This document shows positions 47,758-57,092 of a stretch of DNA of 64,000 nt, piece by piece. The stretch covers positions 62,001-126,000 of the forward strand of contig NZ_MLAM01000007.1 of NCBI RefSeq assembly GCF_002272825.1, in the 5' to 3' direction. Under the pieces are notes generated by a model. That model did no database searches. It was not told the DNA's origin and was given only the letters and a program-made list of their open reading frames with translations. The stretch comes from Helicobacter sp. 11S02596-1. GTDB taxonomy: Bacteria > Campylobacterota > Campylobacteria > Campylobacterales > Helicobacteraceae. Made by a program: the position numbers and the translations under genes. Within the stretch, counting starts at the first letter, position 1. Each line of letters starts with the position of its first letter.

Positions 47758-48798
47758 ATGAGACACGGTGATATTAGTAGTAGCCCAAATACCCTTGGGG
47801 TAGCAGTAGTTAATTATAAAATGCCTCGTTTGCATACAAGAGCAGAAGTGTTGGAAAATTGTAAAAACATTGCAAATATGATAAAAGGTATCAAGCAGGG
47901 GCTTCCCGGACTTGATTTGATTGTATTTCCCGAATACAGCTCGATGGGTATTATGTATGATCCCAAAGAAATGATGGAAACGGCTGCGTGTATCCCCGGA
48001 GATGAAACCAATATCTTTTCGCAAGCTTGCAAAGAAGCCAATGTCTGGGGCGTATTTTCCCTCACGGGCGAACGCCACGAGCAGCACCCCCATAAACCGC
48101 CCTACAACACGCTTGTTTTGATTAATAATGAAGGAAAAATCGTTCAAAAATATCGGAAAATCATCCCTTGGTGTCCTATTGAGGGCTGGTATCCTGGCGA
48201 TCAGACCTATGTTTCAGAAGGTCCGAAGGGACTAAAAATATCCCTGATTATCTGTGATGATGGGAATTATCCCGAGATTTGGCGAGATTGTGCGATGAAA
48301 GGTGCTGAGCTGATTATCCGTTGCCAAGGCTATATGTATCCAGCCAAAGACCAACAAGTATTGATGGCAAAAGCAATGGCTTGGGCGAATAATTGCTATG
48401 TGGCTGTTGCGAATGCGACGGGCTTTGATGGTGTTTATACGTATTTTGGGCATTCTGCTATCGTAGGGTTTGATGGCAGGACGCTTGGGGAATGTGGCGA
48501 GGAGGAAAATGGTATCCAATACGCCCAACTATCTATCCCAGAAATCAGGGACGCCAGAAAATACGATCAATCCCAAAATCATCTTTTCAAGATTCTCCAT
48601 CGAGGGTATTCAGGCGTATATAACGGGGGTGATGGCGACAAAGGGATCGCAGATTGCCCATTTGATTTTTATCGCAATTGGGTGCTTGATGCCAAAAAAG
48701 CCCAAGAAAATGTCGAAAAAATCACACGCTCTACCATCGGCGTAGCGGAATGCCCGGTTGGAAACTTGCCCCATAGTGGCAAAGAAAAAGAAATCTAA
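47758..48798 (+). CDS. amiE: Aliphatic amidase AmiE
   Basis: AmiE hydrolyses short aliphatic amides to ammonia and the acid; in Helicobacter it serves nitrogen supply and acid resistance. The 346 residues match the H. pylori protein closely ([20 protein letters not shown]). The nitrilase triad is visible: Glu in FPEYSSMGI (about 59), Lys in QKYRKIIPW (about 134) and Cys in [14 protein letters not shown] (about 166). AAGGAG precedes the ATG. It is followed 10 bases later by a Clp-like ATPase gene. Confidence 0.97.
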   Translation: MRHGDISSSPNTLGVAVVNYKMPRLHTRAEVLENCKNIANMIKGIKQGLPGLDLIVFPEYSSMGIMYDPKEMMETAACIPGDETNIFSQACKEANVWGVFSLTGERHEQHPHKPPYNTLVLINNEGKIVQKYRKIIPWCPIEGWYPGDQTYVSEGPKGLKISLIICDDGNYPEIWRDCAMKGAELIIRCQGYMYPAKDQQVLMAKAMAWANNCYVAVANATGFDGVYTYFGHSAIVGFDGRTLGECGEEENGIQYAQLSIPEIRDARKYDQSQNHLFKILHRGYSGVYNGGDGDKGIADCPFDFYRNWVLDAKKAQENVEKITRSTIGVAECPVGNLPHSGKEKEI

Positions 48799-48808
48799 CG
48801 GAAGAAAA

Positions 48809-49858
48809 ATGCCATTTATCAACGATATGCTCGAACAAAATCAACGCAATCAACGCGAAGTCCCAAGTAAAAAAGGGATTTCGCGCTTTAGTTTTGATCA
48901 CTTAGAAATCATTCGGCATTTGCGCTCTCAAATCATCGCTCAAGATGATACTTTTTTAGAGATTGAAAAAATTTTAAAAGTCATCCAAGCAGGGATAACC
49001 AACCCGCAAAAACCACTGGGGGTATTTCTCCTCATCGGTCCTACGGGCGTGGGCAAAACCCAAACCATCCGCCTTATCGCCCAATGTATCCACCATTCGC
49101 TAGATGGATTTTGTCGCATTGATATGAACACACTTTCTCAAGAACATTATTCAGCCTCCCTAACTGGCGCACCGCCGGGTTATGTCGGGAGCAAAGAGGG
49201 GCATACCCTTTTTGAAATCCCTTTGATTGAGGGGAGCTATTCAAAACCCGGTATTGTTTTGTTTGATGAAATCGAAAAGGCAAATCCTCAAGTCATCCGA
49301 TCGATACTCAATATCATCGATAATGGAAAAATGACCTTGACTTCAGGGAATAGAAGCATTGATTTCAAAAATAGCTTGATTTTTATGACAAGCAATCTGG
49401 GTTCAAAGAAATTAGCCATATTTCAAAATAGTTTTTTATACAAACTTTGGAATTTTTTTGGATTCAAACACAGCAAAAAAGAAAATAAAATTTTGAAATC
49501 CTCGCTAGAAGCGTTTTTTGACCCTGAATTTTTGAATCGTATCGATACGATTTTGTATTACAAAAAAATCCCAACCAATGCCATCAAACAAATCATCCAG
49601 CTTGAGCTAGACCAACTCAACGAGCTTCTTCAAAACAAAGAACTTAAGATTTCCTTATCTGAAAATGCGATAGAAATGCTCCAAAAATCCTATGACCCAC
49701 GATATGGCGCACGCGATATTGCTAGAAAATTCACAACCCACATAAAGCCTCTTGTTGCCGAGTGGATATTTTGCAATCCCAGCGGTTCTGGACGTATTGG
49801 TATTGATTTTAAAAACAATCGATTTATTTTGGAGATTGGGGAAAATTCTATCAAATAA
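48809..49858 (+). CDS. Single-domain Clp/HSP100-like AAA+ ATPase (D2 module only)
   Basis: The 349 residues correspond to only the second AAA+ module of ClpA/ClpB. They contain Walker A LIGPTGVGKTQTI (about 76-88), SLTGAPPGYVGSKEGH, Walker B IVLFDEIEKANPQ, sensor 1 IFMTSNLGSKK, the arginine-finger region DPEFLNRIDTI, and the D2-small domain with sensor 2 (YDPRYGARDIARKF). There is no N-domain, no D1, and no obvious ClpP-binding IGF loop. About 55 residues precede the domain. ATG 48809 has GGAAG upstream and is 10 bases after amiE, so the pair is probably cotranscribed. It could remodel AmiE or act independently. Not the housekeeping ClpA. Confidence 0.82.
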   Translation: MPFINDMLEQNQRNQREVPSKKGISRFSFDHLEIIRHLRSQIIAQDDTFLEIEKILKVIQAGITNPQKPLGVFLLIGPTGVGKTQTIRLIAQCIHHSLDGFCRIDMNTLSQEHYSASLTGAPPGYVGSKEGHTLFEIPLIEGSYSKPGIVLFDEIEKANPQVIRSILNIIDNGKMTLTSGNRSIDFKNSLIFMTSNLGSKKLAIFQNSFLYKLWNFFGFKHSKKENKILKSSLEAFFDPEFLNRIDTILYYKKIPTNAIKQIIQLELDQLNELLQNKELKISLSENAIEMLQKSYDPRYGARDIARKFTTHIKPLVAEWIFCNPSGSGRIGIDFKNNRFILEIGENSIK

Positions 49859-49875
49859 ATAAAGAAAATAAAGCC

Positions 49876-49902
49876 AAAGCACGCCAATAAATGCGTGCTT
49901 TT
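49876..49902. terminator. Bidirectional terminator between the Clp-like and catalase-like genes
   Basis: AAAGCACGC (49876-49884) pairs with GCGTGCTTT (49893-49901), with T-rich sequence on each outgoing strand. It lies between convergent stops 60 bases apart. Confidence 0.6.
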
Positions 49903-49917
49903 GAGGTGCTTGGGGGT

Positions 49918-50865
49918 TTATTGGCGTCGGGAATGGGTGATACTATAGGTTTGATTGCGAAATTCAAACACAGGATCGATGGGCGCACCCACGCCATCAG
50001 GCAAAATGCCGGGCAAGAACACATCAGAATTGCAGGTAGCGCCGGTGTATTTCTCAAGCGTTAGCGTGCCTAAAAAAATCTTTTTATTGGTATTTTCCCA
50101 AACTGCGCTAATGTCATCAACCACGTCTTTTGGATTGGCTACAAGCAGATACATATAGTATTTGACGCTAGCATTTTTGAGCTTTTTTTGTAGGTCTTTT
50201 TCGAGGTAATCAGGACCTTTTTTCTTGGCTTCTTTGGCTGAAAGCTCGATAATGCCATCTTGTGGGACAAAGATAATTTTTGCATTGATGATTTTCCCAT
50301 CCGCCCCTGTGATTTTATAAGTGTGTTGGCTGTTGAATTGCGTATTTGCGAGACTTTTGGTCGCCCCAATGGTTTGGTTATATGCCAAAACTTGGGCGAC
50401 ACTCGGATATTTTTTGGCTAGGGCTGCGAGTTCATCTTTTTTGTCTGGTTTGCCTACGAGGCTCAAAAATTTCAAGATGATATCGGGGGTTTTTCCGGCA
50501 TTGATGACAGCATTAAGCGTTGCAAAATCCCATTGTTCTTTGTCATTGCTGATTTTAAGTGCGAGGCCGTGGGCGCTAAATCTATCATCAGCTTTGGGAT
50601 TTCCCCCACCTGTAGAGTAGCGTGCGAGAACTTTATCTTTTGTATTTAGCAGGGGGATATTGACAAATTCTTTGATGTCTTCTCGAGGGGTGAAACTCCC
50701 TGTAGCACAAAATCCTTTGGTGTGATTTACCTTGATATGCGGGTGTTCTTTGTGATTGAATTGATTATAAAAAAAATCTGCAGCTTTTTCTGGGGTCATT
50801 GTCTCTTGGGCAAAAAGTATGCCCGCTATTAAACCGATGGATAGTAATACGCATTTTGTTTTCAT
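49918..50865 (-). CDS. Periplasmic catalase-like heme peroxidase
   Basis: The 315 residues begin with a signal peptide (VLLSIGLIAGILFAQE), so it acts in the periplasm. The catalase fold is reduced: VNHTKGFCATGSFTPREDI holds the distal histidine, STGGGNPKADD is the typical ...GN loop, and FRNQTYSITHSRR near the end carries the proximal tyrosine region. The family (SrpA-like, as in H. pylori HP0485) lacks the large C-terminal part of true catalases. It probably reduces organic peroxides or hydrogen peroxide. GGAAG precedes the ATG. Confidence 0.88.
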   Translation of the reverse strand: MKTKCVLLSIGLIAGILFAQETMTPEKAADFFYNQFNHKEHPHIKVNHTKGFCATGSFTPREDIKEFVNIPLLNTKDKVLARYSTGGGNPKADDRFSAHGLALKISNDKEQWDFATLNAVINAGKTPDIILKFLSLVGKPDKKDELAALAKKYPSVAQVLAYNQTIGATKSLANTQFNSQHTYKITGADGKIINAKIIFVPQDGIIELSAKEAKKKGPDYLEKDLQKKLKNASVKYYMYLLVANPKDVVDDISAVWENTNKKIFLGTLTLEKYTGATCNSDVFLPGILPDGVGAPIDPVFEFRNQTYSITHSRRQ

Positions 50866-50981
50866 TCGCTTCCTTTTAAATAAAATAACTTTTATGATAA
50901 TAAAAATTTTTAAATGATAAAATAATACCTCATTTTAATAAGGCATTTGATTCTTAGAAATTCTAACCCCATCAAGCAAGT

Positions 50982-53228
50982 TTAAAAAAACTTGCTGGCA
51001 ATCTGGACATAAAATGATGCCCCCGGCACTTTATAATAATCATAATATTGCGAATTGGTAAAGTTTAGAAAACTTAGCGACAAGGAGGTTTTGTTATGGA
51101 ATTCATAGCCAATTTTTACATCAAATGTTACACGTGGATCGACGGAGCCAAAGCTATTTTTGGGCATTTTGGTATTTTTGATACTTACATAAGCGCCTGA
51201 TTGGGCATTCATCTGCAATGACCCAAAAAATCCCACGCGATCCTCACCCCCATACAATAACGCCAAATGCCCCATATGCTCGGGAATATAAGCGATATGA
51301 TGCCCATTGATGCTTGGTTCATTATCATTTCGCACCACCCGAGCATTGGTAAATGTATAGTTTGCCATTATAGAGAGATCCCCATAGATTTTTTGATCGA
51401 CTTCTAGCTCGACACCATTGATACGTTCGTGCCCGCCATTGATGTTTTTGTAGGGGTCAGATTCCGTGCCAGAGCCACTTTTGTAGATCGCATTAAACAT
51501 CTCGGTTTGGTAATAATACGCTTTGAAAAGCCCGCCATAAGCATTCCCTTGCTCTATGCCGAGGTCAAACTCCAGCCCGTATTCTGGAGAAAGGAGCGGG
51601 TTGCTCGCTTGATAATCCCCGCTATGGGCGTGTGCATACATTTCTCGGGTATTGGGCGCACGGAATGCCAAGCCAATCGAGCCTTTTAGCACGGTGTATT
51701 TATAGGGTTTGTAATTGATAGCAAATTTGGGTGAGGGGAAGAATTTTTTGGTATCTGGCAAGGTTTCTTTATTCGGATTTATTGAGGTTTTATCCAGCGT
51801 CGTCATATTAAATGTCTGCCAATAATCGAGCCGTAAGCCCAAATTGGTGCTAAAAACATCACTCCATTTGCTGGTGAGCTGTCCCCAAGCAGCGATTGTC
51901 CAAGCATTGCTTTTGTCTTGCCCATAAAGACCGGTGTAAGTTTTCCAAAAATCCCTTTGCGTCCAATTGCCTACATAATGCCTTTCATTTGACGCCTGCA
52001 TAAACCTACCCTGAAAGCCCACCATCAGCGTATGGATCGGAGAAAGTTTGTTTTGATAGATGATGTCTAAATAATTGCTACTCGCATTATTATCGAGCGA
52101 TTTGCCCGGACCGCCAAAAATACTCGCATTGGCTTTGGAAGCATCCCCATCAGAAAAATGCGATACCAAATCCACGCTTGAAATCGTCGTGGTGAGCGAA
52201 GAATCATCATCAAAATAATGTTTGTGTGAAATCGAAGCGATGTAGTTTTGCTCAAAGCGAAATCCCGACCAACCAATCCCATAAAAAGGGCTATAAAATC
52301 CACTGCTATTAATTTCACCCCCATAAACTGGCTGGTTGCTTGATCTTAAATTTGTTTTGACCGAGTTTTGATTTTCATTGATGGTGGAGATATTGAATGT
52401 CAAACTCGTGGTGTCCTTCTCACTCCAATCGTATGCTGCTTTGATATGGGCGTTGTTGGTGAGATACCCGGTCCGCCCGACATTACCCACCACATCGCCT
52501 TTTTGCGGGGCGCGCCCATCAAAGGTGATATTACTACCACTTTTAAAAGTATTTTTCATTATCGCTGGCACACGGGCATAGCCATCGCTACTACTAAATC
52601 CATAGCTGGCTTTGATACGCAATCGTTTGTCCAAAAACGCATCCCCGATACTAAAATACCCCCGCACGCGGTTTTGCTCCGCCCCGCCATTAACGATTTC
52701 ATTGCCATAACCTAGTTCGGCTTTGGCTTCAAGCTTAGTTGGCATTGATGTGATGAAATTGATTACCCCGCCAATCCCACCTGTCCCATAAAGACTACTA
52801 AATGGACCGCGGACGACTTCGACTTTCTCAATATCCATACTCGAAATCGACTGGATGATACGCATTTCGCCCTCCAAGTCATTGAGGATTACCCCATCAA
52901 GCATTATGAGTGTCCCATAGGGAATCCCTCGCATAAAAACTTGGGGTCTGCCGTTATACCCTGCGTCCTTATCGACTTTTACGCCTGCCATTACCCGCAT
53001 CATATCGCTGAGTTGCTGGGATGTCCTGTCTTTTATCTCCTTGTGTTCCATCACGCTGACATTGCCCGGGGCTTCTGAAATCATCGTGGGCGTTCGTGTT
53101 GAGGTCGTTACAATCCTATTAAGCTCATAGTCTTTTGCCTCATCACCCAAAAGTGCGGGTGTCCCACCTGCCACACACAGCAGTAAGGGCACTAAAACAA
53201 AATGTTTTTTCCTTTGAATCGTTCGCAT
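50982..53228 (-). CDS. TonB-dependent outer-membrane receptor, paralogue 2
   Basis: The 748 residues share plug motifs with the receptor at 45290-47473: EAPGNVSVMEHKEIKDRTSQ, VFMRGIPYGTLIMLDGVILN, EVVRGPFSSLYGTGGIGGV. The barrel ends YVQIASKFF. A basic signal peptide (RTIQRKKHFVLVPLLLCVAG) leads. GGAAG precedes the ATG. Just upstream are palindromes of the Fur-box type, so iron-regulated uptake of a ferric complex is likely. The gene stands alone. Confidence 0.93.
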   Translation of the reverse strand: MRTIQRKKHFVLVPLLLCVAGGTPALLGDEAKDYELNRIVTTSTRTPTMISEAPGNVSVMEHKEIKDRTSQQLSDMMRVMAGVKVDKDAGYNGRPQVFMRGIPYGTLIMLDGVILNDLEGEMRIIQSISSMDIEKVEVVRGPFSSLYGTGGIGGVINFITSMPTKLEAKAELGYGNEIVNGGAEQNRVRGYFSIGDAFLDKRLRIKASYGFSSSDGYARVPAIMKNTFKSGSNITFDGRAPQKGDVVGNVGRTGYLTNNAHIKAAYDWSEKDTTSLTFNISTINENQNSVKTNLRSSNQPVYGGEINSSGFYSPFYGIGWSGFRFEQNYIASISHKHYFDDDSSLTTTISSVDLVSHFSDGDASKANASIFGGPGKSLDNNASSNYLDIIYQNKLSPIHTLMVGFQGRFMQASNERHYVGNWTQRDFWKTYTGLYGQDKSNAWTIAAWGQLTSKWSDVFSTNLGLRLDYWQTFNMTTLDKTSINPNKETLPDTKKFFPSPKFAINYKPYKYTVLKGSIGLAFRAPNTREMYAHAHSGDYQASNPLLSPEYGLEFDLGIEQGNAYGGLFKAYYYQTEMFNAIYKSGSGTESDPYKNINGGHERINGVELEVDQKIYGDLSIMANYTFTNARVVRNDNEPSINGHHIAYIPEHMGHLALLYGGEDRVGFFGSLQMNAQSGAYVSIKNTKMPKNSFGSVDPRVTFDVKIGYEFHNKTSLSLSFLNFTNSQYYDYYKVPGASFYVQIASKFF

Positions 53229-53253
53229 TATCTTCCTTAATCCATCAGATTTA

Positions 53254-53279
53254 TTATTATTTTTATAATAATATTATTA
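53254..53279. promoter_or_regulatory. Fur-box-like overlapping palindromes upstream of TonB receptor 2
   Basis: TTATTAT/ATAATAA around TTTT (53254-53271) overlaps the perfect palindrome TAATAATATTATTA (53266-53279). The second matches the Helicobacter Fur consensus half-sites TAATAAT/ATTATTA. They lie 26-51 bases before the start. Confidence 0.65.
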
Positions 53280-53364
53280 ACATAATATCAACTAAATCTT
53301 AATATATTATTAAAAATTAATTTTATGTAATAAATCTATTTTGAATCCATTGGAGATAAATGAT

Positions 53365-53398
53365 AAAACTGGGACAAAAGCCTTTTTATCCCAGTTTT
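53365..53398 (-). terminator. Terminator of the tartrate/asparaginase/NSS operon
   Basis: A 10-bp stem AAAACTGGGA/TCCCAGTTTT with the T-run on the minus strand begins 14 bases after the last stop of the operon. Confidence 0.65.
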
Positions 53399-53411
53399 GA
53401 AGATAGCGAAG

Positions 53412-54782
53412 TTAGAAAGAAAGGATAAAGCCACTCACAAAAATCACCAAGATAATCACAGGGATGATGTATTTGACATACCCATACCAAAGCCCAATGA
53501 GTTTTGGATTTGCCACACTGCCATTGCTAAGCTCCTTGATAGCGTCTTTTTTGAGCACCCAGCCCACAAAAATACTCGAGCCAAGTGCGGTGAGGACAAA
53601 AAACACATTCCCGCTGATAAAGTCAAATGCGTCAAAGATATTTTTGCCGATAAAACGCACATCACTCCAAGGTCCATAAGCCATAATACACGGGATATTC
53701 CCAAGAATAAAAATCCCCCCGAGTGTCAAAGCGATGGCATTTTGGCGCTTCCATTTGAATTTTTCTACAATCGCTGTGATGATGACTTCATAGATCGGCA
53801 AAGAAGTTGTCAAGGCTGCTACGATCAAAAGCAAGAAAAACACCACCCCAAAAACATTCCCAAAATGCATATACGAAAACACGATCGGCAGGGTCTTGAA
53901 AACGAGCGAAGGACCAGAATCAGGACTCAAGCCAAAGCTAAAAAGCGAGGGGAAAATCATAAATCCTGCCATAATCGCAATCAAGGTGTTTAAAATCCCT
54001 GTCATCACCGCTGTTTTCATCAAATCTTCTTTCTTATCCAGATAAGAAGAAAGCGTTATCATCACCCCAAATCCCAGCGAGAGAGCAAAAAACACCTGAC
54101 CTAAAACCAAAACAAACAGCTTGGGCGTGATCTTGCTAAAATCAGGCATTAAGTAAAATTTCACGCCCTCCATCGCCCCAGGCATTGTGAGATTGCGGAT
54201 AACCATTGCCATCAAACACAAAAAAAGCAAAGGCATCAGATATTTCATCGAACGTTCAATCCCATCGATAATCCCCCGTGATAGGATAAACCAATTCACC
54301 CCGACAAAAATGAGTGTAAAAAACCCAATCGCTAAAGGGGCGTGTTCGATATGCTCGGCATAAAAACTTGATGTGATTTCTTTGGTTACGGGAGCAGAAA
54401 GATCGAGCGTCCCCCCGATGATACTCGTGATATAGGAGATCACCCAGCCACCAAGCACCATATAATACGCCAAAATACCAAAAGAACCCGCCAGCCCCAT
54501 ATAGCCGATGATTTTCCAAAATTTTGAAACCTTTTTCCCATTCACAGGCACGCCAAAGGCATCCACAGAGTTCATATGCGCCCGCCGTCCAATCACATTT
54601 TCGACCAAGATAACAGGGATACCTACCACGATCATCGCGATGATAAACACCAGCACATAAGCCCCGCCACCATTTTCCCCGACCAAATAAGGAAAACGCC
54701 ACGTTGCCCCAAAGCCCACGGTTGCGCCCGCAACGGTCAAAACATAGGTGAGCCGGCTCGACCATAATTGTCTTTTTTCCAT
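53412..54782 (-). CDS. Sodium:neurotransmitter symporter family (NSS) amino-acid transporter
   Basis: The 456 residues start with the NSS signature WSSRLTYVLTVAGATVGFGA, then TWRFPYLVGENGGGAYVLVF. Twelve or so helices follow. Bacterial relatives (MhsT, LeuT, TnaT) carry hydrophobic or aromatic amino acids with Na+; the substrate here is unknown. It is the last gene of the four-gene minus-strand operon, 41 bases after the asparaginase. GGAG precedes the ATG. Confidence 0.92.
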   Translation of the reverse strand: MEKRQLWSSRLTYVLTVAGATVGFGATWRFPYLVGENGGGAYVLVFIIAMIVVGIPVILVENVIGRRAHMNSVDAFGVPVNGKKVSKFWKIIGYMGLAGSFGILAYYMVLGGWVISYITSIIGGTLDLSAPVTKEITSSFYAEHIEHAPLAIGFFTLIFVGVNWFILSRGIIDGIERSMKYLMPLLFLCLMAMVIRNLTMPGAMEGVKFYLMPDFSKITPKLFVLVLGQVFFALSLGFGVMITLSSYLDKKEDLMKTAVMTGILNTLIAIMAGFMIFPSLFSFGLSPDSGPSLVFKTLPIVFSYMHFGNVFGVVFFLLLIVAALTTSLPIYEVIITAIVEKFKWKRQNAIALTLGGIFILGNIPCIMAYGPWSDVRFIGKNIFDAFDFISGNVFFVLTALGSSIFVGWVLKKDAIKELSNGSVANPKLIGLWYGYVKYIIPVIILVIFVSGFILSF

Positions 54783-54823
54783 CTAAAACTCCTTTATTTT
54801 GAAATAAATTTTAGTAGAACTAT

Positions 54824-55789
54824 CTAATAAACTAATATATCAAGATAATCCTGAACTATCCTCATATCCCCGCCAGCCCCCAAGACGGCACTGAGCAAAA
54901 GTCTGGCTTTTCTACCACTGAGATGTCCTCCCATCAGCGCCCCACGCTTGATGAGATCGATTTCAGCGCCCTCATAGCCATAGGTTTCATAGGCTGTAGG
55001 GCCATCTGTGGTGCGTGTGCAGATAATCACGGGGATTTTTTCGATCACGCTATCGATTAGCTTGCACGCCTCCAAGCTGATATGCCCCGCACCAAACCCT
55101 TTGATAACCAAGCCATCTTGGGTTTGTTTGACCCATTCTAGCACGCTCACATCCCCATCTAGCGTCTGTTCCCATAAAAAAACTTTTTTCATAGCAGGGG
55201 GTGTTTCTAGCACCATTCGCCTAAGTGGGGGACAAAAATATTCTACCTTGCCTTCGGCAATGAAGCCATAGGTTTTGCCATCAGAACAAAATGTATCCAC
55301 AGCAAGGCTATGGGATTTCCTCACCCATCTGGGGCTGTGGATGGTGTCATTCATCACGACCATCACGCCCCTAGACCTGCTGTTTGGGCTTTTTGCACAA
55401 ACAATGCTCGCATAAAGATTCCTAATCCCATCTGCCCCGATGGCTTGAGCGTCTCGCATTGCTCCCATCAGGATCAAAGGTTCTTCTCTATCCCAAAACA
55501 AATCAAGCAAAAACGCACTTTCTTCGAGCGTATCTGTGCCTTGCGTGAGGATAACACCGCACGCCCCATCTTTTACCTGCTTTTTTGCCCAAGCAAGCGC
55601 TTTTAAAAGCATTTCAAATCGCAAATGCCCGCTAGGGAGGGCAAAAAGACTTTCTGCGTGAAGTTCTATTCCCACATCGGGGAGTGAAGCGATGAAATCC
55701 TTTGCCCCCAGCTTTGGGACAACGCCATTCCCGCTATCAATGGGTGTCATCGAAATTGTCCCGCCCATTGAGCCAATCGATAGTTTCAT
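54824..55789 (-). CDS. Asparaginase (L-asparagine amidohydrolase), cytoplasmic form
   Basis: This enzyme hydrolyses asparagine to aspartate and ammonia. The 321 residues show the catalytic threonine in SMGGTISMT (about 7-15), SGHLRFEM, ILTQGTDTLEESAFLLDL and the second threonine/lysine site LMGAMRDAQAIGADG. No signal peptide is present, unlike the periplasmic type II AnsB known from H. pylori, so it should act in the cytoplasm on imported asparagine. It is 10 bases after an MFS gene and 41 before an NSS transporter, which could supply its substrate. Confidence 0.9.
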   Translation of the reverse strand: MKLSIGSMGGTISMTPIDSGNGVVPKLGAKDFIASLPDVGIELHAESLFALPSGHLRFEMLLKALAWAKKQVKDGACGVILTQGTDTLEESAFLLDLFWDREEPLILMGAMRDAQAIGADGIRNLYASIVCAKSPNSRSRGVMVVMNDTIHSPRWVRKSHSLAVDTFCSDGKTYGFIAEGKVEYFCPPLRRMVLETPPAMKKVFLWEQTLDGDVSVLEWVKQTQDGLVIKGFGAGHISLEACKLIDSVIEKIPVIICTRTTDGPTAYETYGYEGAEIDLIKRGALMGGHLSGRKARLLLSAVLGAGGDMRIVQDYLDILVY

Positions 55790-55799
55790 TGTTTTTCTC

Positions 55800-57083
55800 C
55801 TATAATTTTCCCGGCTTGATCAACAGCATACAAAACATCCCGACACACGTTACCACCGCAGCTGCGATAAACATCGCTTCATAGCCCCTAGCAGCGACGA
55901 GATAGCCTGTGAGCGTGGGAGCAGCTACAGAAGCGATATTGCCTAAAAAGTGCATTATACCGCTGAAAGTGCCGACCTTTTGGCGTGGTGAGGTATCAAT
56001 CACCACACTCCAATAAACCGTGTTGGCAAAAGAATTTAACGCATTCCCAATCGCAATGATGGCGATGACTAATGTTACCGAAGTTACCAGATTGATAGAC
56101 AAAAAGCTCAGCGTTGTCAAAAGCAATAAAACCGCTGCAAAATAACCCCGAGCAACCCGAAGACTGCCTGTTTTGTGTAACAAAAAATCAGAAATTTTCC
56201 CGCCCAAAAGAATTGTCACACACGCCCCTACCCAAGGGATCATTCCCATATACCACAACGAAAATAAATCATAACCAAACGTATCTTGAAGGTATTTGGG
56301 CGTCCAGGTCAAAAGCAAAAAATTCACATAATTAAATGCAAAATACCCCACGGTGTTTAAAACCAGTGTCCTGCTTTTGAAAAAATGCCACCATTTCACG
56401 CCTACGCTTTCTTCTGCTGGGGTTTGTGAGGGTATTTTTTCCCCGATGATAGCAAGTTCTGCTTGGCTTACTCTGCGGTTTTGCTGGGGGTAATCTGTCA
56501 TCACCCGCAAAAGAAAAAATAGTGCGATTAGCCCGGCGATCCCTAGCACGACAAATGTCAATCGCCAGCTCCCCGAATAGCTCAACAAAAACACCGCCAC
56601 AGGGGCTGTCAAAAGTGCGCCCAATGGTGTACTCAAAAGCCCCATAGATACGACAAAACCCCGCTCTTTTGGGGACGCCCAGTTGCTGATGGTTTTGTTG
56701 ATAAGCGAATAAGCAGGACCTTCAGCAAAACCAAAAAGAATCCGCATTACCGCAAATCCCGCTAGCACCGAGCCACCAAAAAACATCATCCCAATATCGC
56801 CTGCCCAAGCGGTAAGCATTTCAAAAATCGACCAGAATACCCCAGCAAAAAGCCAGACTTTTTTGGGACCAAAGCGATCCGAAAGCACGCCCCCAAGGAG
56901 TGCGCCAAACATATACCCATAGCCAAAAAATCCCAGCACATTGCCCCAAGATTTTTTATCCAAGCCGTATTCAGCGATGATAAATTCGCCCGAATAAGAC
57001 AATGCCCCCCGATCGATGTAGTTGATGAGTGCGAGGATAAGCACCAAAAAGAATAGCGTATAGCGATAATGTGTTTTAGCCAT
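55800..57083 (-). CDS. MFS anion:cation symporter (ACS family), tartrate/sugar-acid-type transporter
   Basis: The 427 residues form 12 helices with ACS-family features: FFLVLILALINYIDRGALSY at the start, GKKSWGNVLGFFGYGYMFG-like second helix, LSDRFGPKKVW loop 2-3 and ASPKERGFVVS after helix 4. The family carries tartrate, galactonate, phthalate and similar organic anions. It lies 9 bases after the tartrate-dehydrogenase-like gene, so the likely cargo is that enzyme's hydroxy-dicarboxylate substrate (inference). Confidence 0.88.
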   Translation of the reverse strand: MAKTHYRYTLFFLVLILALINYIDRGALSYSGEFIIAEYGLDKKSWGNVLGFFGYGYMFGALLGGVLSDRFGPKKVWLFAGVFWSIFEMLTAWAGDIGMMFFGGSVLAGFAVMRILFGFAEGPAYSLINKTISNWASPKERGFVVSMGLLSTPLGALLTAPVAVFLLSYSGSWRLTFVVLGIAGLIALFFLLRVMTDYPQQNRRVSQAELAIIGEKIPSQTPAEESVGVKWWHFFKSRTLVLNTVGYFAFNYVNFLLLTWTPKYLQDTFGYDLFSLWYMGMIPWVGACVTILLGGKISDFLLHKTGSLRVARGYFAAVLLLLTTLSFLSINLVTSVTLVIAIIAIGNALNSFANTVYWSVVIDTSPRQKVGTFSGIMHFLGNIASVAAPTLTGYLVAARGYEAMFIAAAVVTCVGMFCMLLIKPGKL

Positions 57084-57092
57084 AAATTCTCT

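Noticed and set aside
48809-49858. Calling the ATPase clpA or clpB
   Set aside because: It contains only the second AAA+ module and lacks the N-domain, D1 and a visible ClpP loop.
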